DNA from: Polyangia bacterium
GTDB taxonomy: Bacteria > Myxococcota_A > Polyangia > Nannocystales > Nannocystaceae
DNA length: 64,000 nt
Reading direction: 5' to 3'
Assembly: GCA_030430565.1 (NCBI GenBank)
Contig: JAUIKS010000026.1
Location: forward strand, 1 to 64,000
In this document: positions 15,239 to 22,436 of the stretch, in pieces
Numbering within the stretch: the first letter of the stretch is position 1
Layout: each line of letters opens with the position of its first letter
Notes under the pieces: generated by a model
Told to the model about the DNA's origin: nothing
Databases searched by the model: none
Seen by the model: only the letters and a program-made list of their open reading frames with translations
Translations under genes and position numbers: made by a program

Positions 15239-16138
15239 ATGACGAGCGATGCACCCCGACGCGTTCTGATCACTGGCTGCAGCACCGGCTTCGGTCGACT
15301 CGCCGCCGAGGCCCTCGCCGAGGCTGGCTGCCGCGTGTTCGCCAGCATGCGAGGGCCTGACGGCAAGAACGCGGAGGCCGCCCAGTCGCTGCGCGAGTGG
15401 GCTGAGGCGCGGGGTAAGCAGGTCGAGATCGTCGCGCTCGATGTCACGGACGACGCGTCGGTTCACGCCGCCGTCGAGCGCGTCACGGCGCTCGCGGGCG
15501 GCGTGGACGTCGTGGTCAACAACGCCGGCGTCGCCGGCATGGGCCTCGCCGAGACCTACACCGTCGAGCAGATGCGGCGGCTGTTCGAGGTCAACGTCTT
15601 CGGCGTCCACCGAGTGTGCCGCGCCGTGCTGCCCGGGATGCGGGCGCGCGGCGGCGGTCACCTGATCTTCATCTCGAGCGGTCTCGGTCGCGTCGTCGTG
15701 CCGTGCTTGGGCGTCTACGGGGCCAGCAAGTTCGCGCTCGAGGCGCTCGCGGAGACCTACGCCTACGAGCTCGAGGCGCTCGGCATCGGCGTCACGGTCA
15801 TTCAGCCGGGCACCTACCCGACCGGCATCGGCGCGAACATGCAGGCGTGGCTGCCCGCGGACGCGGCGCGAGCCGAGGGCTACGGGCCGGCCGCGAGCTT
15901 GCCCGAGAGCATGCAGCAGGGGGTCATGTCCGTGCTGAGCTCGGACAACCCGCCAGACCCGCGGGACGTCTCGACGGCGATCCTCGAAGCCGTCATGGGC
16001 GAGCGCGGCGCGACCCCGACGCGCGTCGTCGTCGACAAGCTCACCGGTCAGGGCGTCGAGGCGATCAACGGGGTCGCCGCGACGATCCAGGGTCACATGC
16101 TCGACAGCTTCGGGCTCCCGTGGCGCGGCGAGGGATAG
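15239..16138 (+). CDS. Short-chain dehydrogenase/reductase (SDR), 299 aa
   Basis: A classical SDR oxidoreductase using NAD(P)H. It shows the nucleotide-binding TGCSTGFG near the N-terminus (about residues 13-20), NNAG (about 95), the active-site Ser region FISSGLGRV and catalytic YGASK, with a longer C-terminal substrate region (TYPTGIGANMQAW onward). The substrate is unknown; the set resembles the broad group annotated as SDR family NAD(P)-dependent oxidoreductases acting on lipids, steroids or polyketides. The ATG is 6 nt after a perfect GGAGG (15228-15232), which fixes the start; 21 upstream in-frame codons are rejected. The gene has its own -10 and operator-like repeat, so it is probably regulated separately. 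Confidence 0.9.
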   Translation: MTSDAPRRVLITGCSTGFGRLAAEALAEAGCRVFASMRGPDGKNAEAAQSLREWAEARGKQVEIVALDVTDDASVHAAVERVTALAGGVDVVVNNAGVAGMGLAETYTVEQMRRLFEVNVFGVHRVCRAVLPGMRARGGGHLIFISSGLGRVVVPCLGVYGASKFALEALAETYAYELEALGIGVTVIQPGTYPTGIGANMQAWLPADAARAEGYGPAASLPESMQQGVMSVLSSDNPPDPRDVSTAILEAVMGERGATPTRVVVDKLTGQGVEAINGVAATIQGHMLDSFGLPWRGEG

Positions 16139-16188
16139 CAGCCCCGACGGGAGGTGGGCCTGCGGCGAGGCGCGGTTGAGCACCGACG

Positions 16189-17472
16189 ATGACCGACGCG
16201 ACGGATACCGAGAGAGAGCAGGAGCTCGCGGCGCTCCGCGAGGCGCTGCGACGGGCGCACGCCGAGCGTGACGCGTGCGCCCGTCGGTCTGAGGAGCTCG
16301 AGCGCCAGCTGGAGTCAGGCGCGCAGCAGCAGCGCCTCGCCGAGCGCCTGCTCCAGCGCTTCGCCGAGAGCGCGCCCGCGGTCCTCTACATCAAGGACTT
16401 GGAGGGTCGCTTCCTCCTGAGCAACTCCGCCCACACGCGGCTGCTGGGGCTCACGCCCGCAGAGGTCATCGGTCGACGTGAGCGCGACTTCCTCAGCGAC
16501 GAGGAGGCGTCCGCGATCGCGACGATCTCAGCCGAGGTCCTGCGCGCGCGCCGAGCGACCCAGCAGGAGTTCTGCTTGACGCTCAAGGACGGCCCGCACT
16601 GGTTCCTCGAGTACATCTTCCCGCTGCTCTCCGAGTCCGGTGAGCCCTTCGCGATCGGCGGCGTCGCCACCGACGTCACGCGCCGCAAGCTCGCCGAGCA
16701 GCAGGCCGCGATGTTCCGATCGCTGATCGAGCACTCGCCCGATCCGATGCTCGTCGTGCCGTCTCCGCTGACGCGCGAGGTCCCGCTCGTGTTCGCCAAC
16801 CAGGCCTGCGCGGAGCTGCTGGGGACCGCCGCCGAGCTCAAGGCGTGGCTCGCCGAGCGCTTCGTCGGGGACGACGGCGCGCGGCTGCGCGCGACCCTCG
16901 ATCGCGGCGAGGTCTGGCGCGGGACCGTGCCCTACGGTCGGGGATCCAGCGAGCGGATCTTGGATGTCAACGCGTTCCTGATCGCCGACGCCGACGCCGA
17001 CGCCAGCTGCGCGATGCTCATGCGCGACATCACCGAGCAGACGCGCGCCGCAGCGGAGCGAGCGGAGCTCCAGCGACGGACGATCGCCGCGCAGGACGAG
17101 ACGCTGCGCGAGCTCTCGACGCCCTTGCTCCCGCTCTCTGGCGGCGTGCTCTTGCTCCCGATGCTGGGGCGCTTCAACGCGGCGCGGCGTGAGCAGCTCA
17201 TGAACGCGCTGATGAACGGGGTCGTGCGTCACCAGGTCAGCACGGTGCTGCTCGACGTGACCGGGCTGCGCGAGCTCGATCTCGCGCTCGCCGACACGCT
17301 CCAACGGGTCGCCCGCGCGACCCGGCTGCTCGGCGCCTCCACGGTCATGACCGGGGTCTCCCCGGCGGTCGCGCGCGCGCTCGTAACCCTCGAGATCACG
17401 CTCCCAGGCGTCACGACCTTCCGCACCCTGGGTGACGGTTTCGAAGCGGTGGTCGCCGGCTCGAGCCGCTGA
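16189..17472 (+). CDS. PAS-PAS-STAS regulatory protein (RsbR-like), 427 aa
   Basis: Layout: an N-terminal coiled coil (Glu/Arg-rich, about residues 5-60), a first PAS domain (about 60-165, VLYIKDLEGRFLLSN to GGVATDVTRRK), a second PAS (about 175-285, ending MLMRDITEQTR), a short helical linker and a C-terminal STAS domain (about 305-420, with STVLLDVTGLRELD). The plan matches RsbR-type stressosome or sensory anti-anti-sigma proteins, which take a signal on PAS and pass it through STAS. In RsbR-type proteins the segment after DVTG usually reads VVDT; here it is ELDLALAD, so one usual phosphorylatable residue appears to be Leu. No histidine kinase domain. No clear Shine-Dalgarno next to the ATG. 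Partner kinases are not nearby. Confidence 0.82.
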   Translation: MTDATDTEREQELAALREALRRAHAERDACARRSEELERQLESGAQQQRLAERLLQRFAESAPAVLYIKDLEGRFLLSNSAHTRLLGLTPAEVIGRRERDFLSDEEASAIATISAEVLRARRATQQEFCLTLKDGPHWFLEYIFPLLSESGEPFAIGGVATDVTRRKLAEQQAAMFRSLIEHSPDPMLVVPSPLTREVPLVFANQACAELLGTAAELKAWLAERFVGDDGARLRATLDRGEVWRGTVPYGRGSSERILDVNAFLIADADADASCAMLMRDITEQTRAAAERAELQRRTIAAQDETLRELSTPLLPLSGGVLLLPMLGRFNAARREQLMNALMNGVVRHQVSTVLLDVTGLRELDLALADTLQRVARATRLLGASTVMTGVSPAVARALVTLEITLPGVTTFRTLGDGFEAVVAGSSR

Positions 17473-17540
17473 ACCCCGACTCTGGTCGCAGCCCCCGCGC
17501 CCCCGCGTGCTGCGCGCGTTCACCCGCGCGTGCCCGCGGT

Positions 17541-17565
17541 GAGCCGCCGCCGCGAGTCGCGGCTC
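17541..17565. terminator. Terminator-like hairpin after the PAS-STAS gene
   Basis: GAGCCGC (17541-17547) pairs with GCGGCTC (17559-17565) around an 11-nt GC-rich loop that can itself pair. It lies about 70 bp after the stop. No T-run. Confidence 0.35.
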
Positions 17566-17634
17566 CGCCGTCGTCGAATACGGCGTTCAGAAGCCTGTTC
17601 GCGCGTCAGAACGCGCGCTCGCAAGTGCGATGAT

Positions 17635-17668
17635 ACCTGACTATATTTTCATCAATTCGACGTCAGGT
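17635..17668 (+). promoter_or_regulatory. Promoter of the SulP gene with flanking operator-like inverted repeat
   Basis: ACCTGAC (17635-17641) and GTCAGGT (17662-17668) are perfect 7-bp inverted arms enclosing a 20-bp AT-rich core that begins with TATATT (17642-17647), a good -10. The arms bracket the -10 and the presumed start site, the classical position for a repressor. The leader to the TTG start would be about 80 nt. Confidence 0.55.
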
Positions 17669-17733
17669 CTTACCCACGCGCGTAACTGCGAAGATGCGCC
17701 GCTGCAGCGCGTGAATTTTTCCCCGGAGACAAA

Positions 17734-19389
17734 TTGACTCAGCAACTCGAGCAAGCCGCGAAGACCACACGACTCCGCGCGCGCGACAACCTTCAGTACG
17801 ACCTGCCCGCCGGGCTCGTCGTGTTCTTCGTCGCGCTCCCCCTGTGTCTGGGCATTGCCTTTGCGTCAGGTGCGCCGCTCATCGCGGGCCTGATCAGCGG
17901 CATCGTCGGCGGGCTCGTCGTCGCGCCGACGAGCAAGGCGGCCCTCGCGATCAGCGGACCGGCCGCGGGTCTGTTCGTCGTCGTGCTCGGCGCGATCACC
18001 TCGCTCGGCTCGTACGAGGTGTTCTTAACCGCGGTCTGTCTCGCGGGCCTCATGCAGATCGCGCTCGGCTACATGCGCGCCGGCGTCATCGCCTACTACG
18101 TGCCGTCCTCGGTCATCCGCGGGATGCTCGCGGGCATCGGCGTCGTCCTGCTGCTCAAGCAGATCCCGCACGCCGTCGGCTACAACGCCGACTTCGAAGG
18201 CGACGAGTTCTTCTCGCAGGTCGACGGCGGCAACACCCTGACCGGCATCCAGTACGCGCTCGAGCACGTCCACTTCTTGTCGGCCGGGATCGCGGTGTTC
18301 GGCCTCCTCATCCTGGCCGGCTGGCCCCGCGTCGCGTTCCTCAAGCGGCTGCGATTCCTCAACGCCCCGCTCGTCGTGGTCCTGCTCGCGGTCGCCGCGA
18401 ACTTCGTGATGCGCAGCGTCGCCCCGGGCTACGCCGCCGAGGGCGATCTGCTGGTCGGCGTCCCCGTGTTCGACGGCATCATGGGCTTCATCGCCCAGCT
18501 GCAGACGCCTGACTTCAGCGCCATCACCAACGTCCACGTCTGGGAGTCCGCGGCCGTCCTCGCCGCGGTGGCGAGCGTCGAGACGCTGCTCTGCGTCGAG
18601 GCGATCGACAAGCTCGATCCGTTTAAACGGGTGACGCCGACCAGCCACGAGCTCAAGGCGCAGGGCCTCGGCAACCTGGTCTCGGGCCTGCTCGGCGGCA
18701 TCCCGATGACCGGCGTCATCGTCCGCGGCTCGGCCAACGTGCACTCCGGCGCGCGCACCTGGTTCTCCTCGTTCTTCCAGGGCCTCTTGCTGCTGGTGAC
18801 CGTGCTCGCGATCCCGCAGCTGCTCAACGAGATCCCGCTCGCCGCGCTCGCCGCGATCCTGCTGTTCGTCGGCTACAAGCTCGCGCCGCTCGACCTGTTC
18901 GCCAGGATGGCGCGTCAGGGCGTCGCCCAGTGGCTGCCCTTCGTCGTCACGATCCTCGGCATCGTGTTCCTCGACCTGCTGCGCGGCGTCGGCGTCGGCC
19001 TGGTCGTCGGCGTGTTCTTCGTGCTCCGCAACCACGCCTCGGCGTCGTACTTCCTCCACGAGATCTCGACGGTCGAGGAGGACGGGCACCTGCACACCCG
19101 CGTCGCGCTCTCCGAGAACGTCTCGTTCCTCAACAAGGCCGCGCTCAACGAGCTGCTGCACTCGTTCCCCGACGGCTCGGTCATCGAGCTCGACGGCCGC
19201 ACCGCGGAGCACATCGACCGCGACGCGCTCGAGGTCATCTACGAGTTCATCGAGTCGGCGCCGCTGCGCGACATCAAGGTGATCACCCACGGCCTCAGCA
19301 AGCTGCTCGTCGACCACGGCTTCACGGAAACCCCGATCGCCGAGGGCGACGACGCGGTCGTCGGCGAGGCGCAGGCGGCCCCGGCGTAG
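17734..19389 (+). CDS. SulP-family anion transporter with STAS domain, 551 aa
   Basis: A SulP (SLC26-like) secondary transporter, about 10-14 membrane helices (residues about 25-430) followed by a cytoplasmic STAS domain (about 440-540, NVSFLNKAALNELL, IELDGRTAEHIDRDALEVI). Bacterial relatives carry sulfate, bicarbonate or other anions; the conserved SVETLLCVEAIDKLDPFKR stretch is seen but does not fix the substrate. No carbonic anhydrase or sulfur-assimilation genes are adjacent. The start is TTG 5 nt after GGAG; no better in-frame ATG/GTG lies upstream with a Shine-Dalgarno. Promoter with operator-like repeat upstream. It converges with the next gene, 15 bp apart. Confidence 0.9.
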   Translation: MTQQLEQAAKTTRLRARDNLQYDLPAGLVVFFVALPLCLGIAFASGAPLIAGLISGIVGGLVVAPTSKAALAISGPAAGLFVVVLGAITSLGSYEVFLTAVCLAGLMQIALGYMRAGVIAYYVPSSVIRGMLAGIGVVLLLKQIPHAVGYNADFEGDEFFSQVDGGNTLTGIQYALEHVHFLSAGIAVFGLLILAGWPRVAFLKRLRFLNAPLVVVLLAVAANFVMRSVAPGYAAEGDLLVGVPVFDGIMGFIAQLQTPDFSAITNVHVWESAAVLAAVASVETLLCVEAIDKLDPFKRVTPTSHELKAQGLGNLVSGLLGGIPMTGVIVRGSANVHSGARTWFSSFFQGLLLLVTVLAIPQLLNEIPLAALAAILLFVGYKLAPLDLFARMARQGVAQWLPFVVTILGIVFLDLLRGVGVGLVVGVFFVLRNHASASYFLHEISTVEEDGHLHTRVALSENVSFLNKAALNELLHSFPDGSVIELDGRTAEHIDRDALEVIYEFIESAPLRDIKVITHGLSKLLVDHGFTETPIAEGDDAVVGEAQAAPA

Positions 19390-19404
19390 GTCGCTACCGC
19401 CGCG

Positions 19405-20556
19405 CTACGAGGCGGGCGGCTCCTCGCGGGGCGCCCCGGCCAGCAGGAAGCTGAACAGCAGGATCCCGAGGCCGCTCAGCATCGCGACGCCCGTCATCCA
19501 CGTCGGGAAGTGCCGGTGCGGCTCGCCGCAGACCGTGTACCACTCGCTCATCGCCGGGGGCGGCGGCGCGCAGCTGAAGTTGTAGTCCTCGTCGAGGTCC
19601 TCGGCGCAGACGTACTGGTAGCGGGTGAAGCCCATGATGTCGACGGCCTCGACGTGACATGGCCCGTAGGTCTGGTGCATGCTCTCGCTGCGGTGGGTCG
19701 CGGGGTCGAAGACCGCCATCACCAGCGTCATCACCAGGTAGTAGAGCACCACCGCGCGGTGCAGCAGGCGATCGGCCGGGTGCCCGCCCCGGTCCTCGCG
19801 CCGCGCCCAGCCCCAGGCGACGATCAGCCCGTAGACGACGACCGTCGCGAGCAGCCCGCGCGGCCCGGGCACGCCGCCGTCGAGCGGCTGGATCACGTTC
19901 ATCTGCACGACCATCAGGGCGGTCGAGAGCGCCATGACCATCACCATGGTCTTCGCGATCGTCGGCGCGCGCAGCTCGGGGTCTTTGCGCGTGCCGAAGC
20001 TGATCAAGAACGCGAAGGTGGCGACGAACATCACCACCCACAGCGAGCTGCCGATCGGCGCGCCGAGCAGGCGGAACGCGATCGGCATGTCGGTGTCGTG
20101 CCAGGTCCACCACAGGAATTTGGCGCCGTTGATGTCGTAGGGCGCGTAGAACAGCTCGGCGAGCAGCCCGGTGAGCGCGGCCTGGGCCAGCCGCGGGAGC
20201 CCGAGGCGCCAGACCGAGACCGTCGGGAAGTACATAAAGCAGATGTAGACGCAGGGGATGTAGAGCGGCAGCCGCGGCGTCAGCATGATCGTCCCCTGGG
20301 CCTGCCAGAAGTTGTCGACGACCGGCAGCGCCATGAAGATGATGTCGTTGGCGGTGCCGGCGAGCAGCGCGGCGACGAACACCAGCAGGTACGCGCGCCC
20401 GCGCCGGAGCGCGTGCACGAGCGCGATCGCGGTGCACAGGTAAAACGTGTACTCCGCGATCACGAACGAGGGCTGCACCGCCCACTTCGCGAGCGGGCTG
20501 GTGAAGTGTGACCACGGCAGGTGCGGCGCCAGATCCCAGGGGGTCTCGGTGAGCAT
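19405..20556 (-). CDS. Multi-pass membrane protein of unknown function, 383 aa
   Basis: I do not recognise the family. About nine or ten hydrophobic helices are spread through the protein. A polar segment before the last helix (about residues 290-360) carries five Cys and conserved-looking features (TYGPCHVEAVDIMGF, then YQYVCAED, NFSCAPPPP, VCGEPHRH), probably disulfide-bonded on the outer face. The middle has WWTWHDTD and several aromatic/Pro residues at helix ends. Same strand as the OmpA gene but separated from it by a hairpin; a TAGGGT hexamer (20566-20571 on the plus coordinates) is 9 nt upstream of the ATG, so it probably has its own promoter. It could be a transporter or membrane enzyme; no catalytic motif visible. 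Confidence 0.8.
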   Translation of the reverse strand: MLTETPWDLAPHLPWSHFTSPLAKWAVQPSFVIAEYTFYLCTAIALVHALRRGRAYLLVFVAALLAGTANDIIFMALPVVDNFWQAQGTIMLTPRLPLYIPCVYICFMYFPTVSVWRLGLPRLAQAALTGLLAELFYAPYDINGAKFLWWTWHDTDMPIAFRLLGAPIGSSLWVVMFVATFAFLISFGTRKDPELRAPTIAKTMVMVMALSTALMVVQMNVIQPLDGGVPGPRGLLATVVVYGLIVAWGWARREDRGGHPADRLLHRAVVLYYLVMTLVMAVFDPATHRSESMHQTYGPCHVEAVDIMGFTRYQYVCAEDLDEDYNFSCAPPPPAMSEWYTVCGEPHRHFPTWMTGVAMLSGLGILLFSFLLAGAPREEPPAS

Positions 20557-20576
20557 GGCCCACAGACCCTACCGCG

Positions 20577-20603
20577 CGCGCGGGTCCACGATCGACCCGC
20601 GCG
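20577..20603. terminator. Perfect 10-bp stem-loop downstream of the ompA-like gene
   Basis: CGCGCGGGTC (20577-20586) and GACCCGCGCG (20594-20603) flank a 7-nt loop. For the minus-strand OmpA gene this is 30-57 nt past the stop, a natural terminator position, and it also lies just upstream of the next gene's presumed promoter. No T-run. Confidence 0.6.
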
Positions 20604-20633
20604 ACCCACGTCATCGCGCGCGGTGATGCGCGA

Positions 20634-22286
20634 TCAGTGCTCGACGTTATTGAGCACCTGGATGACCTCGGCGTTGCCGGAGAGCAGGTGGAACTCGATG
20701 CGTCGCTGCTTCGCGTCCTTGGGATCGACGCCGGGGATCGGGTCGCGGAAGCCGTGCCCGCTGGTCTTGAGCCGGCTCGGGCGGACCCCGTGCTCGATGA
20801 TGTAGCCGCGGACCTCGGCGGCGCGGTTCTTCGAGAGCTTGTCGTTGTGCGCCTTGCTGCCGGTCCTGCTGGTGTGCCCCTCGATCTCGAAGGTCGTGTC
20901 GGGGTAGCGCTGGAGCACCGCGACCACCTCGTCGAGGGTCTTGCGCGACTCGGGCGAGATCTCGAAGCTGTCGTTGGCGAAGGTGATGTTGTAGAGGCGC
21001 ACCGCGGGCGGATCGCCGGGGCAGCCCTGCTTCTCGATCGGGCCCGGCTCGTTCGGGCACGCGTCGACGATCTTGGGCGGCAGGTTCTGGAAGGGGTCAA
21101 ACAGCCGGTCGCCGTCGGAGTCGACCGGGCAGCCCTGATTCGAGACCGGGCCCCACAGATCCCAGCAGTTGTCGGTCTGCGCCGGCGGGATGTTGGGGTT
21201 CGGATCAAACAGCGTGTCCTGATCGCTGTCGGGGTACGGGCAGCCGTGGTTCTCGACCGTGCCCCAGTCGACCGGGCAGCTGTCGGTGAGCTCCGGCGGC
21301 AGGCCGCGCTGCCCCGGGTCGTAGAGCGTGTCTTGGTCGGTGTCGATCCACGGGCAGCCCTGATTCTCTACGGGGCCGGGCTCGTAGGGGCACGCGTCCT
21401 CGCGGCCCGGGGAGACGCCGTCTTGCCCGGGATCCGGCAGCGTGTCGTGGTCGGTGTCGATGATCCGCCCCCGCTTCGCGCGGTTGAGCGTGACGATCAG
21501 CCCGAGCAGGACCTCGACGTGGTGCGAGCGCCCCTCGCCGATGCCGACGCGCGTCGTGATGTTGTCGACGACGTCGAGGCGCAGCCCGACCCAGCGGTTG
21601 ATGTAGAACTTCAGGCCGCCGCCGAAGTGGAACGCGGGGTCGTTGTCGCGCCCCAGCGAGAACGAGTTGGCGCCCATGAAGCCGAAGCCGACGCGGGCGA
21701 AGGGGGCGACGCGATACGGCGCCTGCGCGATCGCCCAGGCGCGGAAGGTGTAGAGGTTGGCGCGCTCGGAGTCCGCCGTGCGCGTCGGCATCCCGCCGCC
21801 GCCGAGCTCGATCCCCAACCACCGCAGCGGGTAGAAGCCCGCGCGCCCGCCGATGTCAAAGGACGCGTTGGCGTAGGGCTGGTGCAGGAACTGGGGGTCG
21901 TAGAGCTCGTGCATCTTCGACGGGATCAGGACGCCCGCGTAGACGCCCAGCTCGACCTGGTTCTTCTCCGGCGCGTAGCGGTCGATCCAGCGCGTCTCGT
22001 CGCCGCCGGCGCTCGTGTCCGCGTTCGCGTCGACGCCGGCGTACACCGGCTGCGGCTGCGGCTGCGGCTGCGCGGGCTGTGGGGGCGGCTGCGGACCCAC
22101 GACCTGCGCCGAGACAGAACCGTTGACGCCCGGCTGCGGCTGCGGCTGCGGCTGCGTCGGCTGCGGCTGCGGCTGCGCCGGCGCGACCGAGGCGCCGGCT
22201 GGCTGGGCGCCGGGCTGCTGCGCGACCGCGCTCGAGCTCACGAGCGCGATCGTCGAGAGCGCGGCGAGGCTCAGGGAGTTCTTCAT
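20634..22286 (-). CDS. OmpA-family outer-membrane protein with barrel, TSP3-like repeats and OmpA domain, 550 aa
   Basis: The start is the ATG 6 nt after GGAG; three upstream in-frame ATGs lie in a short repeated stretch and are less likely. Order: signal peptide (MKNSLSLAALSTIALVSS, cleavage near SAVAQQ), a Pro/Gln-repeat linker (about 25-80), a beta-barrel-like region (about 100-270, alternating aromatic/Gly), four Asp-rich thrombospondin-3-like repeats (DTDHDTLPDPG, DTDQDTLYDPG, DSDQDTLFDPN, DSDGDRLFDPF) that usually bind calcium, and a C-terminal OmpA domain (about 415-540) with EIEGHTSRTGS and NRAAEVRGYI, which binds peptidoglycan. It anchors the outer membrane to the wall. The direct repeat upstream (22376-22406) may control it. 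Confidence 0.9.
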   Translation of the reverse strand: MKNSLSLAALSTIALVSSSAVAQQPGAQPAGASVAPAQPQPQPTQPQPQPQPGVNGSVSAQVVGPQPPPQPAQPQPQPQPVYAGVDANADTSAGGDETRWIDRYAPEKNQVELGVYAGVLIPSKMHELYDPQFLHQPYANASFDIGGRAGFYPLRWLGIELGGGGMPTRTADSERANLYTFRAWAIAQAPYRVAPFARVGFGFMGANSFSLGRDNDPAFHFGGGLKFYINRWVGLRLDVVDNITTRVGIGEGRSHHVEVLLGLIVTLNRAKRGRIIDTDHDTLPDPGQDGVSPGREDACPYEPGPVENQGCPWIDTDQDTLYDPGQRGLPPELTDSCPVDWGTVENHGCPYPDSDQDTLFDPNPNIPPAQTDNCWDLWGPVSNQGCPVDSDGDRLFDPFQNLPPKIVDACPNEPGPIEKQGCPGDPPAVRLYNITFANDSFEISPESRKTLDEVVAVLQRYPDTTFEIEGHTSRTGSKAHNDKLSKNRAAEVRGYIIEHGVRPSRLKTSGHGFRDPIPGVDPKDAKQRRIEFHLLSGNAEVIQVLNNVEH

Positions 22287-22375
22287 GATGCTCTCCGTGA
22301 TGGTCTTCATGATCGTCTTCATGATGCTCACTCGCGGTGTCTAGAGAGGGGGTTCTCGTCTCGAGGGGGGCGGCC

Positions 22376-22406
22376 GGACCTATCGGGATCGAGTGGACCT
22401 ATCGGG
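22376..22406. repeat. Two direct copies of GGACCTATCGGG, 19-bp period
   Basis: Identical 12-mers at 22376-22387 and 22395-22406 lie between the divergent-in-sense ends of two minus-strand genes, 90-120 bp upstream of the OmpA start. On the minus strand the unit reads CCCGATAGGTCC. The period near two helical turns suits an activator with two direct sites or alternative sigma elements. Function inferred only from position. Confidence 0.5.
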
Positions 22407-22436
22407 CCGTTCGACCCCTTCGATTTATGGTCTCGC

